Positions 1-8,005 of a stretch of DNA of 64,000 nt are shown one piece after another. This DNA comes from Halosolutus amylolyticus (GTDB taxonomy: Archaea > Halobacteriota > Halobacteria > Halobacteriales > Natrialbaceae). The position numbers and the translations under genes were made by a program. Within the stretch, counting starts at the first letter, position 1. Each line of letters starts with the position of its first letter. The notes below the pieces were generated by a model. It saw only the letters and a program-made list of their open reading frames with translations. It had not been told where the DNA came from and ran no database searches. Location of the stretch: positions 186,001 through 250,000 of the forward strand of contig NZ_JALIQP010000003.1 in the NCBI RefSeq assembly GCF_023566055.1. The letters are read 5' to 3'.

Positions 1-650
1 CCGCGGCGGAGGTTCATCGAGACGGCCGTTTTCGACACGTCGAAGTGGTCCGCCAGGTCGTCGAGCGTCGTGTCCCGTGGCGTCTCGTAGTACCCCCTGG
101 CGGTCGCGACCTCGAAGGTTTCGCGTTCCGTCTCGGTCAGGGACCGGCAGCCTTCGAGGAGCGCGGTTGCGCTGTCGGAGTTCTCGAGCAGGTCGAACAG
201 GGTCGTCGGGCCGAACTGGTCGCGTCCCTCGACGGAGTAGTCGTTGTGTCGTTCGAGCTCGGCGAGCGCGCGGTCCTCGTCCTGGTCGTCGTCGAACCCG
301 ACGTGCCAGCGCTCCCGGCCGTTCTCGATCCGGAACGGGCCGGTGATGTAGCCGCCGTTGTCCTGGATGGTCGCCATGGCGTTCGTCTGCTCGATCGTCG
401 TCCCGATCTCGGCGACGTTGTCCCGCTTCGAGAGGATGTAACAGTCCGTCATGTTCGGGTGCTCCCGGAGCGCGCGGAGTCCGTCGTCGAGCGCACCCAT
501 CGAGTCCGCCTGCGCGATGAGTCGCGTCTCGAGTTTCTCGTCGTCCGTATCGAGTTGCCACTGGACGGCCGAGAACGCGATGTCGACGTCGTCGGTCGTA
601 TCGATGAACGGGCAATCGTACTGCCGCATGTCGATATCGAGGTCGATCAT
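1..650 (-). CDS. HTH-10 (bacterio-opsin-activator type) transcriptional regulator, C-terminus cut by window edge
   Basis: The reverse-strand frame opens with MIDLDIDMRQYDCPFIDTT and reaches the window edge after 216 codons. The last visible residues (ATARGYYETPRDTTLDDLAD, then HFDVSKTAVSMNLRRG) are the typical C-terminal helix-turn-helix of the HTH-10 family of haloarchaeal regulators related to bacterio-opsin activator. The N-terminal two thirds is the ligand- or signal-binding part of such proteins. Members are usually about 215-230 residues, so little is missing. An in-frame ATG 24 bases upstream (674) is an alternative start. Target genes are unknown. It is divergent to the SDR/acyl-CoA-synthetase pair and could regulate it, which is inference only. 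Confidence 0.85.
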   Translation of the reverse strand, partial: MIDLDIDMRQYDCPFIDTTDDVDIAFSAVQWQLDTDDEKLETRLIAQADSMGALDDGLRALREHPNMTDCYILSKRDNVAEIGTTIEQTNAMATIQDNGGYITGPFRIENGRERWHVGFDDDQDEDRALAELERHNDYSVEGRDQFGPTTLFDLLENSDSATALLEGCRSLTETERETFEVATARGYYETPRDTTLDDLADHFDVSKTAVSMNLRR

Positions 651-816
651 CGCTCGATAGCCAACAACAACCATGGAGGGAATTAACTGTTTTCATTTCT
701 GGCACGTCCGACCGGCGACGGCCGACCCGTTCGCGACCGTGCGACCGCGATCGTCGTTGATATGTTAACGGCGCCGTTTTACCGTGCCCCTAGCGAACGT
801 TTCTCGTGTTCGAGCC

Positions 817-1674
817 ATGTCTCAGGACCAGGTTACACCGCCGACGGTGACGCGAGAGGACATTCACAGGATCGACGACGACTCGTTTACCGAACGGAAC
901 ATCTGTCTCGTCACGGGCGCCGGATCGGGGATCGGACGTGCGACCGCGCTCGCGGCCGCGGGCAACGGGCTCACCGTCGCGGCGACCGACGTCGACGAGG
1001 ACGGCCTCGAGGGTACCGTCGATCGGGGCGCGGAACTCGATCTCGCGGGGTCGATCGAACCGATCGCGGGGGATCTCACGGACGACGACGACATCGAGCG
1101 GATCGTCGCGGACGCCGCGGAACTGGGCGACGTCAAGTACCTCGCGAACGTCGCGGGGATGCAACACATCGATTCGATCGACGACTTCCCGATGGCGGCC
1201 TACGATCGAATGCACCAGGTGATGCTTCGAGCGCCGCTGTACCTCTCGAAGCTGTGCATTCCGCACTTCCGGGAGACCGAGGACGGACAGGGGTGCGTCG
1301 GTAACATGGCCTCGGTCCACGGCCACTACGTCACCAGCGACAAGGTCGGCTACAACGTCTCGAAGTTCGGCCTGCGCGGGCTGACACAGTCGATCGCCGC
1401 CGAGGGCGACGGCGAGATCCGCTCGTTCTCGGTCAGCACCGGCTACGTCCAGACGCCGCTCGTGACGGACCAGCTAGAGGACACCGCCGAACAGCGCGGC
1501 ATCAGCGTCGACGAGGTGGTCGAGGACGTGATGCTCGGCCAGTCCCGCGTCAAAGAGATGATGGACCCGATCGACGTGGGGAACCTCTTCCTGCTCGGCT
1601 TCTCGGATCTGGGACGGCACCTCGACGGTGGAGACCTGTTGTTTGATGGTGGAATGACTCTTACGTACGAGTGA
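817..1674 (+). CDS. Short-chain dehydrogenase, D-3-hydroxybutyrate dehydrogenase-like
   Basis: A 285-residue Rossmann-fold SDR. The cofactor motif TGAGSGIG lies at residues 33-40, NVAG at 111-114, and the catalytic Ser156, Tyr169 and Lys173 (YNVSK) are intact. The C-terminal region (VQTPLVTDQL, later ISVDEVVEDVML) matches the pattern of NAD-dependent 3-hydroxybutyrate dehydrogenases, which interconvert 3-hydroxybutyrate and acetoacetate. The ATG at 817 was preferred over a GTG at 784 because the extra 11 residues do not look like an SDR. The stop overlaps the leader of the following acyl-CoA synthetase, so the two genes are almost certainly co-transcribed. Exact substrate is inferred. Confidence 0.85.
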   Translation: MSQDQVTPPTVTREDIHRIDDDSFTERNICLVTGAGSGIGRATALAAAGNGLTVAATDVDEDGLEGTVDRGAELDLAGSIEPIAGDLTDDDDIERIVADAAELGDVKYLANVAGMQHIDSIDDFPMAAYDRMHQVMLRAPLYLSKLCIPHFRETEDGQGCVGNMASVHGHYVTSDKVGYNVSKFGLRGLTQSIAAEGDGEIRSFSVSTGYVQTPLVTDQLEDTAEQRGISVDEVVEDVMLGQSRVKEMMDPIDVGNLFLLGFSDLGRHLDGGDLLFDGGMTLTYE

Positions 1675-1679
1675 GTTCC

Positions 1680-3698
1680 ATGTCCGCAGATACCAGCCTG
1701 GAAGACGTCGACGAGATCGTTCACGAACCCAGCGAGGAGTTCGTCGAGTCGACGAACGTCCACGAGTTCATGCAGGCGTACGACATCGACGACTACGACG
1801 AACTCGTCGAGCGAACCACGACGGACCTCGAGGGCGTCGAGGCGTCGGGCGTCGACTGGTTCTGGGACGAACTGGTCGACTACCTCGATATCGAGTTCTA
1901 CGAGGAGTACGACGACGTACGGGACGACAGCGAGGGGCCGCAGTTCACCGACTGGTACCCCGGGGGCGAACTCAACGTCGCCCACAACGTCTGCGATCGC
2001 CACGCCGCCGTCGACGAGGAACGACGCAACACGGTCGCGACCATCTGGGAGGGCGAGGACGGCGATATTCGAGAGGTAACGTACCACGAACTCCACCGCC
2101 AGTCGAACAAGGTCGCCAACGCGCTCGAGGCGCGGGGCATCGAGACCGGGGACACCGTCGGCCTCTACATGCCGATGGTCCCCGAGGTCGTCTCGATCCT
2201 CTACGGCTGTTTCAAGGTCGGCGCGATCGCGGTGCCGATCTTCTCCGGGTTCGGTGTCGACGCCGCCGCCACCCGGATCGCGGACGCCGAGTGTTCAGTG
2301 CTCTTTACGGGTGACGGCTTCCTCCGACGCGGCGATCCGGTCTTCCTCAAGTCCGCCGCCGACGAGGCGATCGAGGAGGCCGGCTACGTCGAGCACACGA
2401 TCGTCTTCGACAGATTAGACTCCAGCGATCCGAAGAGCGAGCACGAGATCCCCTGGACCGACGATCGCGACGAGTGGTGGGCCGACGCCGTCGAGTCGGC
2501 CGACGACGCGTACGAGACGAAGTCGCTCGACTCGAGCCAGGAGTCGATGCTCCTGTACTCCTCCGGAACCACGGGCAAGCCGAAGGGGATCGTTCACACG
2601 CACGCGGGCGTCCAGATCCAGTGTGCCAAGGAACTCCACTTCGGCTTCGACCTCAAGCCCGCCGATCGGTTCTTCTGGGTGAGCGACATCGGCTGGATGA
2701 TGGGTCCCTGGACGCTGATCGGGACCCACACCTTCGGCGGCACCGTCTTCATGTACGAGGGTGCGCCCGACCACCCGGAACCCGATCGGTTCTGGGAGAT
2801 GATCGATCGGCACAAGCTGACCCAGTTCGGCATCTCGCCGACCGCGATCCGTGCCCTACGCAAGCACGGGGACGACTGGCTGGAGGGCCACGATCTCTCC
2901 TCGCTCCGACTGCTCGGGTCGACGGGCGAACCCTGGGATCCCGAGTCCTGGCGGTGGTTCTACGAGAACGTCGGCGGCGGTGAGGCCCCGATCATCAACA
3001 TCTCCGGCGGCACCGAAATCTGTGGCTGTTTCCTGATGCCGATGCCGACCGAACCGCTGAAACCCTGCACGCTCGGCGGGCCTGGCCTCGGGATGGACAT
3101 CGACATCGTGAACTCCTCGGGCGAGTCCGTCAAAGCGGACAACGAGCGGGGCTTCCTCGTCGCGAAGGATTCCTGTCCGTCGATGACGAAGTCGCTCTGG
3201 TCGGGCGACGAGCGCTACCTGAACGAGTACTGGTCGATGTTCGAGGACATGTGGGATCACGGCGACTGGGCCCAGAAGGACGCGGACGGCTTCTGGTTCC
3301 TCCACGGCCGCGCCGACGACGCGCTTAACGTCGCCGGCCGCAAGGTCGGCCCGGCGGAGGTCGAGGGGGCGCTCATCGATCACGAGGCGGTCAACCAGGC
3401 CGCGGCGATCGGCGCGCCCGACGACACCACCGGAACCGCCGTCGTCGCTTACGTCGTCCTCGAGGACGGGATCGACGAAACGGACGATCTCCGCGAAGAA
3501 CTTCGCGCACAGGTCGGCGAGGAACTCGGCAAGCCGTTCCGCCCGCGCGAAGTGCTGTTCGTCGACGAGTTCCCCAAGACACAGTCCGGCAAGATCATCC
3601 GCCGAGCCATCCAGGCGATCTACACCGGCGAGGATCTGGGCGACATGAGCAGCATCGAAAACCCGGGCGCGTTAGAGGACCTCGAGGAAGCGAGATAA
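1680..3698 (+). CDS. AMP-forming acyl-CoA synthetase (acetyl/acetoacetyl-CoA synthetase-like)
   Basis: A 672-residue ANL-superfamily ligase, which activates a carboxylic acid as acyl-AMP and transfers it to CoA. Visible motifs are the P-loop YSSGTTGKPKG near residue 291, GGTEICG near residue 443, and the C-terminal PKTQSGKIIRRA with the adenylation lysine at about 638. An N-terminal cap of about 90 residues precedes the WYPGGELNVAHNV motif common to acetyl/propionyl/acetoacetyl-CoA synthetases. The ATG at 1680 lies 6 bases after the SDR stop. Pairing with a 3-hydroxybutyrate-type dehydrogenase suggests acetoacetate or another short acid as substrate, but acetate cannot be excluded. A decayed partial copy lies at 7609-7941. 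Confidence 0.87.
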   Translation: MSADTSLEDVDEIVHEPSEEFVESTNVHEFMQAYDIDDYDELVERTTTDLEGVEASGVDWFWDELVDYLDIEFYEEYDDVRDDSEGPQFTDWYPGGELNVAHNVCDRHAAVDEERRNTVATIWEGEDGDIREVTYHELHRQSNKVANALEARGIETGDTVGLYMPMVPEVVSILYGCFKVGAIAVPIFSGFGVDAAATRIADAECSVLFTGDGFLRRGDPVFLKSAADEAIEEAGYVEHTIVFDRLDSSDPKSEHEIPWTDDRDEWWADAVESADDAYETKSLDSSQESMLLYSSGTTGKPKGIVHTHAGVQIQCAKELHFGFDLKPADRFFWVSDIGWMMGPWTLIGTHTFGGTVFMYEGAPDHPEPDRFWEMIDRHKLTQFGISPTAIRALRKHGDDWLEGHDLSSLRLLGSTGEPWDPESWRWFYENVGGGEAPIINISGGTEICGCFLMPMPTEPLKPCTLGGPGLGMDIDIVNSSGESVKADNERGFLVAKDSCPSMTKSLWSGDERYLNEYWSMFEDMWDHGDWAQKDADGFWFLHGRADDALNVAGRKVGPAEVEGALIDHEAVNQAAAIGAPDDTTGTAVVAYVVLEDGIDETDDLREELRAQVGEELGKPFRPREVLFVDEFPKTQSGKIIRRAIQAIYTGEDLGDMSSIENPGALEDLEEAR

Positions 3699-3774
3699 AC
3701 GGAAAATCGGAGTCGCGTACGTAGCCCCGATCGAACGGGGGCGATACGGTCGGTCTCTTTACCGGGCGACGCCG

Positions 3775-4518
3775 TTACCGGCGTCGCCGCGACCAGACGC
3801 CGCCAGCGATCGCGATCGCCGCCGCTCCGAGTCCGAACCCGGGCTGGGAGTCACCGTCGTCTGCCCCGTCCGACGGGACGATGACCGCCTCATATCCCTC
3901 GAGCGACGTGTTCGCATCCCAGCTGACGTGTCCGTCAGCACGCTCCGACGGCTCCGGCGTCGCCTCCGCGAGCGCGTATCCGTCGGGAAGCTGCAGGACG
4001 ACCGCCTGATCAGCCGTGAATCCGCTGTTGAACGGTTCTGCGATGGTCAGCAGTCCGTCCTCGGTTGCTGCGAACCCGCGCCAGGTCGCCGAGACGGAAA
4101 CGATACCGCGATCGGTCTGGTCGTCCGTCTCGAAGGAGACGCGCGTCTCCTCGATCGCCATCTCGCGGTCGGTCTCGTTAGCCACACCGGCCACGACCGA
4201 CTGCAATCGCCGTTCGGTGCGCGCCTCGAGTTCGCTCCGTTTCGTTTCGTTCTCTTTGAGCGACTGGAACGCCGCACGGTCCGCTTCGTCGGTCAGATCG
4301 AACGTGACGACGACAGTGACCGTCGCGTCGCCGTCGTCCTCGAGGGCGACCACGAACGCCGAGTCCGTTCCCTGTGAGTGGGCGTCGATCGCACTTGCGC
4401 TATCGGCGGTTGCGGCGACGCTTCCGGTCAGGAGGAGCGCAACGAGTACGACGGCGAAGAGCCGCGACGCGTACACGCCCACCCGCCGGAGTCGCGGTTG
4501 GTTCGGTTCCCGATTCAT
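3775..4518 (-). CDS. PGF-CTERM surface protein with an ectodomain shared with the HTH protein at 6351-7505
   Basis: 247 residues. An N-terminal signal peptide (hydrophobic LFAVVLVALLLTGSVAATA) is followed by one extracellular domain. The end has the tripartite archaeosortase signal: PGF at about residue 226, a short hydrophobic helix and a final WSRRRR. Such proteins are cut and lipid-anchored by archaeosortase A, which is encoded at 50347-51390. The central region aligns by eye with residues about 70-220 of the divergent protein at 6351-7505: a charged helix ending in ERRLQSVVAGVANET versus ERRMTGVVSNAAEST, then SATWRGF versus SFTWTNF, FNSGF versus FGGGF, and LPDGY versus PPTGY. The start ATG overlaps the stop of the upstream poly-Asp gene (ATGA), indicating an operon. 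Function is unknown. Confidence 0.85.
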   Translation of the reverse strand: MNREPNQPRLRRVGVYASRLFAVVLVALLLTGSVAATADSASAIDAHSQGTDSAFVVALEDDGDATVTVVVTFDLTDEADRAAFQSLKENETKRSELEARTERRLQSVVAGVANETDREMAIEETRVSFETDDQTDRGIVSVSATWRGFAATEDGLLTIAEPFNSGFTADQAVVLQLPDGYALAEATPEPSERADGHVSWDANTSLEGYEAVIVPSDGADDGDSQPGFGLGAAAIAIAGGVWSRRRR

Positions 4519-6185
4519 CGGTCATCGTCTTCGGAATCGTCGTCACCGTCCAGCTCGTCGTCGTCCACGACGTCATCGTCGTCAGCTTCGGTATCGTCGT
4601 CTACGTCGTCATCGTCTTCGGAATCGTCGTCGTCAGCTTCGGTATCGTCGTCTACGTCGTCATCGTCTTCGGAATCGTCGTCGTCAGCTTCGGTATCGTC
4701 GTCTACGTCGTCATCGTCTTCGGAATCGTCGTCGTCAGCTTCGAACTCGAGTTCGATCTCGGTCTCGAGTTCGCCGCGATTCACGTCGATGTCGAGTTCG
4801 TCTGTATCCGCGGGGAGGGCGAAGGAAACCGTGCCGTCGTCCCCGGTCGTGCCGACTGCTTCGTCGTTTGCGACGACATTTGCACCCGACACTGGGGTCC
4901 CGTTGAACGTCACGGAGACGGTCACGGTTCCGTTGTCGATCGTCGCTTCGGCGTCCAACTGCGATTCAGCATCGTCGTCCATCTCGTCCGAATGGTCGCC
5001 GAACTCGAACTCGAGTTCGCCCTCGGCCTCGCCGCGTTCGGCGTCGATATCGACATCTTCGCGTGGCAGGGTAACGGTGAGTTCGCCGTTGCTATCCGTC
5101 TCGCCAACGGCCTGGTCGTTGACGGTAACCGTCACGTTGGCTGCCGGCTGTCCGTCCGCGAGCACTCGCAGCGTCACCTCTTCGCCGGGTCCTGGCGATC
5201 CGGACGCGACGAGAATTACTAACCGCTCGTCGTCTTCGTCTTCTCGCTCGTCACTGTCGTCGTCATCGTCTTCGTCCGCCGCTCGCGTCGCGATCTCTTC
5301 CTCGAGTTCGAAGACGGTTCCCGTTTCGCCGTCGACGCTGACCTCGGCCTCGCCGGTTTCGGTTCCCGTCAGAACGAACTCGAACTCGTAGACGCCGTCG
5401 TCGTCGGTTTTGGCCTCGACGAGGCTCCAGCTACTGTTGCCGTCGACGTCCGAAAGGGCATCGGTCGTTGCAGTGAGTGCGTCCGTCTGAGAGATCTCCA
5501 GCGATCCGTTCCCGTCGCGGGGCCGCTCGTACTCGCGGCTCCGTTCGCCGTCTTCGTTCTCGACTTCGATCGACAGGCCGCCGTCGATCTCGATCTCCGC
5601 GTTACCGCGCTCTTCACCGGTGAACTGTCGGAGCAGCGCGTCGGTCCCGGAACCTGTGAGCTCGGACAACGCCTCCCGTTCGTCTTCGATCTCGGACAGC
5701 GTCACGCCGGCGCTACGACGGTCGACCTCGTCGAGTGACTCGACGCGCTCCTCGAGGCGGTCGTAACTCGACACGACGCTCTGGGCCCGTGTGTTCAGCG
5801 ACGCGAGCTGCTGTGCGTACGTCGACTTGTCAATCTCGCCGGACTCGTAGGCTGCAGTGGCCTCCTCGTACTCCGCCTGGAGCGTTTCCGACCGGTTCTC
5901 GAGGACCGCCGCTCGATCAGCGATCGCCGTTGCACGGTCGCTGTCGTTACTCCGCTCGATGCGTTCGTCGAACGCCGTGTTCTCGAACTCAGTTCGGACT
6001 TCGTCGCTCGTTGCCGTGACGACCGTCGACAGCTGTGCGCCGGTCGTCACGGTCACGTTGTCCTCGGTCGTTTCGTGGCCGTTCGTCTCGTCCTGCGCCA
6101 CCGTCCCGGCGGCGACCGCCGGGCCGAGGACGCTCGTACAAAGCAAGATCGCCATCGAGACGATCAGTAGTCGTCGGGGTATCAT
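4515..6185 (-). CDS. Secreted, highly acidic protein with two Ig/CarboxypepD-like repeats and a poly-Asp tail
   Basis: 556 residues. An N-terminal signal peptide ends near VLGPAVAAG. A helical, probably coiled-coil region (residues about 75-150, e.g. LENRSETLQAEYEEATAAYE) comes next. Then there are two copies of a beta-type domain: one contains GQPAANVTVTVNDQAVG and VTLPREDVDIDAERGEAEG, the other GTPVSGANVVANDEAVG and FALPADTDELDIDVNRGELE. The tail is almost pure Asp/Glu and contains three perfect 17-residue repeats. No C-terminal membrane anchor is visible, so it should be secreted or held by partners. It is the first gene of an operon with the PGF-CTERM protein. It resembles haloarchaeal surface proteins of unknown function; the acidic tail could bind cations (inference). 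Confidence 0.8.
   Translation of the reverse strand: MIPRRLLIVSMAILLCTSVLGPAVAAGTVAQDETNGHETTEDNVTVTTGAQLSTVVTATSDEVRTEFENTAFDERIERSNDSDRATAIADRAAVLENRSETLQAEYEEATAAYESGEIDKSTYAQQLASLNTRAQSVVSSYDRLEERVESLDEVDRRSAGVTLSEIEDEREALSELTGSGTDALLRQFTGEERGNAEIEIDGGLSIEVENEDGERSREYERPRDGNGSLEISQTDALTATTDALSDVDGNSSWSLVEAKTDDDGVYEFEFVLTGTETGEAEVSVDGETGTVFELEEEIATRAADEDDDDDSDEREDEDDERLVILVASGSPGPGEEVTLRVLADGQPAANVTVTVNDQAVGETDSNGELTVTLPREDVDIDAERGEAEGELEFEFGDHSDEMDDDAESQLDAEATIDNGTVTVSVTFNGTPVSGANVVANDEAVGTTGDDGTVSFALPADTDELDIDVNRGELETEIELEFEADDDDSEDDDDVDDDTEADDDDSEDDDDVDDDTEADDDDSEDDDDVDDDTEADDDDVVDDDELDGDDDSEDDDR
4583..4740. repeat. 51-bp in-frame tandem repeat (three copies) encoding a 17-residue Asp-rich unit
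   Basis: The motif cagcttcgg recurs at 4583, 4634, 4685 and, truncated, at 4736, a strict 51-bp period. On the reverse strand each unit encodes EADDDDSEDDDDVDDDT. The three full copies are identical at nucleotide level as far as I can read, so they are recent or kept alike by recombination. Copy number changes would alter tail length without a frameshift. Confidence 0.95.
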
Positions 6186-6280
6186 CGATCACGTCTCGGA
6201 ACCTATCAGGGATAAACCGGATCGATCGTGGCATCGATTCCTACCGAATTGCACGGCTCGGGGCCGGTTCGTGCGGTCGT

Positions 6281-6310
6281 TTGCAGCGATTTGCGATGGC
6301 TTGCAATCGT
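6281..6310 (+). promoter_or_regulatory. Three TTGC half-sites at exact 10-bp spacing upstream of the HTH membrane protein promoter
   Basis: ttgcagcgat, ttgcgatggc and ttgcaatcgt follow each other at 6281, 6291 and 6301, one helical turn apart, just 5' of the TATA box at 6323. Spacing on one DNA face is typical of an activator or autoregulator site. Which protein binds is unknown; the membrane HTH protein itself is a candidate. Confidence 0.4.
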
Positions 6311-6322
6311 GAAGACAGTATG

Positions 6323-6328
6323 CTTATA
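6323..6328 (+). promoter_or_regulatory. TATA box for the leaderless HTH membrane-protein gene
   Basis: cttata lies about 25 bases 5' of the GTG at 6351, the distance at which archaeal RNA polymerase starts, so the transcript is probably leaderless. This supports the GTG at 6351 as start. Confidence 0.55.
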
Positions 6329-6350
6329 CGACCTCTCTCGAAAGTGAACG

Positions 6351-7505
6351 GTGACCGTGAGTACCCCATTCGATCGTATTGCCGTGGTCCTCGCAGTGAT
6401 ACTCACGCTGGTAGCGGTTCCCGTCGGGACGACAGCGTCGACCGGCCAATCTGGTCCGACCGGTACTGACGATGGGTCCGCGATCGTGGCAGCCGAGACG
6501 CCCGAGGCCGACACGACAGTAACGCGGATCGCGATGGACGAGAACGGCACCGCTCACTGGTCGGTGACGGTTCGGACGCGACTCGCCAACGACTCCGAGG
6601 TGGACGACTACGAGGCCTTCCAGGAGCAGTTTCGTGCTAACCGAGAGAGCTACGTCGAGCAGTTCGAACGCCGAATGACCGGCGTCGTCTCGAACGCCGC
6701 GGAATCGACTGGCCGGAACATGACGGCGTCGTCGTTTCGCGCGGAGACGTCGATCCAGGAGGTGCCGAGACAGTGGGGTATGGTTACGTACTCGTTCACG
6801 TGGACGAACTTCGGCGTGGTCGACGGCGACGAAATCGCCGTCGGTGACGTGTTCGGTGGCGGATTCTACCTCGACGACGACGATCGGCTACAGATCGCCC
6901 CGCCGACGGGGTACGCGCCGACGGCGACATCGCCGCCGCCGGACGAGCGCGATGGCACAACGGCCGTCTGGGCGGGGCCCGAAAGCTTCGCCGATCGCCA
7001 TCCCACGGTCCGGTTCGAACCGGCCAACTCGGCCGTCGATAGCGACCACGAGGGAACGAACCCGTGGGACAGCACACCACTCGGGGTCGTCGGCGGTATT
7101 CTGCTCGTTGCGATCGTTGCGATCGGCGTTTTCGTCGGATCGCGACGCGGTCTCCCCCGGCAATTACGCTCGAGCGTGCACATACTGACCGCGTCGACCG
7201 ACCCTGCTGCCGCGACCGAGACTGACGACAGCGCTGAAGCACGGAGCGACGGCGACGAGTCGGTGGAATCGCCAGCAAGCGGCCCCGCATCACCGGCGCC
7301 CGAACTCGCGACCGACGAGGATCGCGTTCGGACACTTCTCGAGCGAAACGACGGTCGGATGCGGCAGGCTGCGGTCGCCGAGGAACTCGACTGGTCGGCG
7401 TCGAAGACCTCGCGGGTCGTGTCGGGAATGGCCGAGGAAAACGCGGTCGAAAAACTGCGGATCGGGCGCGAAAACGTGATAGACCTGCTCGAGAACTCGG
7501 ACTAG
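6351..7505 (+). CDS. Membrane-anchored transcriptional regulator: extracellular sensor domain, one TM, cytoplasmic winged HTH
   Basis: 384 residues. An N-terminal signal/TM segment (about 7-28) is followed by an extracellular domain of about 200 residues that resembles the PGF-CTERM protein at 3775-4518. A membrane helix (about 243-263, LGVVGGILLVAIVAIGVFVG) and a disordered acidic linker come next. The C-terminal winged HTH (about 322-384) reads DEDRVRTLLERNDGRMRQAA and then VAEELDWSASKTSRVVSGM. This architecture is known in Halobacteria as a one-component membrane-tethered regulator. It is divergent to the operon encoding its ectodomain homologue, which suggests it controls that operon (inference). 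The start is a GTG at 6351; GTG at 6357 is an alternative. Confidence 0.8.
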   Translation: MTVSTPFDRIAVVLAVILTLVAVPVGTTASTGQSGPTGTDDGSAIVAAETPEADTTVTRIAMDENGTAHWSVTVRTRLANDSEVDDYEAFQEQFRANRESYVEQFERRMTGVVSNAAESTGRNMTASSFRAETSIQEVPRQWGMVTYSFTWTNFGVVDGDEIAVGDVFGGGFYLDDDDRLQIAPPTGYAPTATSPPPDERDGTTAVWAGPESFADRHPTVRFEPANSAVDSDHEGTNPWDSTPLGVVGGILLVAIVAIGVFVGSRRGLPRQLRSSVHILTASTDPAAATETDDSAEARSDGDESVESPASGPASPAPELATDEDRVRTLLERNDGRMRQAAVAEELDWSASKTSRVVSGMAEENAVEKLRIGRENVIDLLENSD

Positions 7506-7608
7506 ACGTCGGTACTGTCCCTGCGACTACGTAGTGGAGGGAAACGCGAAGCAAACAGCCACAGCGGTGTCCGCGGTGGTCCAGCGAGCTCAGTCGCTCC
7601 CCGCTGCG

Positions 7609-7941
7609 GTATCGGCGTCGACCGGTTCTGTGACGGACTGGTCGACTACCTCGGGATCGAGTTCGACGAGGAGTACGACGAAATCCGGGACGACTGCGAC
7701 GGGTCGCAGTTTTCCGACCGGTATCCCGGCGAACTCGACATCGCTCACAACGTCGTGGATCGCCACGCCGCGGTCGACGAGTGCTCCAAGACCCAGTCAG
7801 TCGGGGAAGATCATCCGACGGGCTCAGGCGACCTACACGGGCGAAGATCTCGGCGACATGAGCAGCATCGAAACCCCCGGGGCGATCGAAGAACTCGAGG
7901 ACGCGCGGTACGCATCGATCGAATCGGTACCCGAGGGCTGA
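7609..7941 (+). pseudogene. Internally deleted, frameshifted remnant of an acyl-CoA synthetase
   Basis: The first part encodes GLVDYLGIEFDEEYDEIRDD and AHNVVDRHAAVDE, matching residues about 60-112 of the synthetase at 1680-3698. The next codons jump directly to its C-terminus, and after a frameshift read QSGKIIRRAQATYTGEDL and DMSSIETPGAIEELEDARY. In the intact gene these segments are about 1.55 kb apart. The junction falls in gtcgacgag (7773-7781), a 9-mer present at both corresponding positions of the intact gene (2010-2018 and 3561-3569). The adenylation P-loop and core are absent, so it cannot be an active ligase. No start codon or promoter is evident. Confidence 0.85.
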
Positions 7942-8005
7942 CCCGCTGGCCGAAAAGTCGCCGGCTCGGCCGTCTTTCGACGCGTCTCGCCTGTGTTCTC
8001 GCCCG

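Noticed and set aside
45-686. 213-codon + strand frame at the left edge
   Set aside because: Antisense shadow of the HTH-10 regulator, which has a clear C-terminal DNA-binding motif on the other strand.
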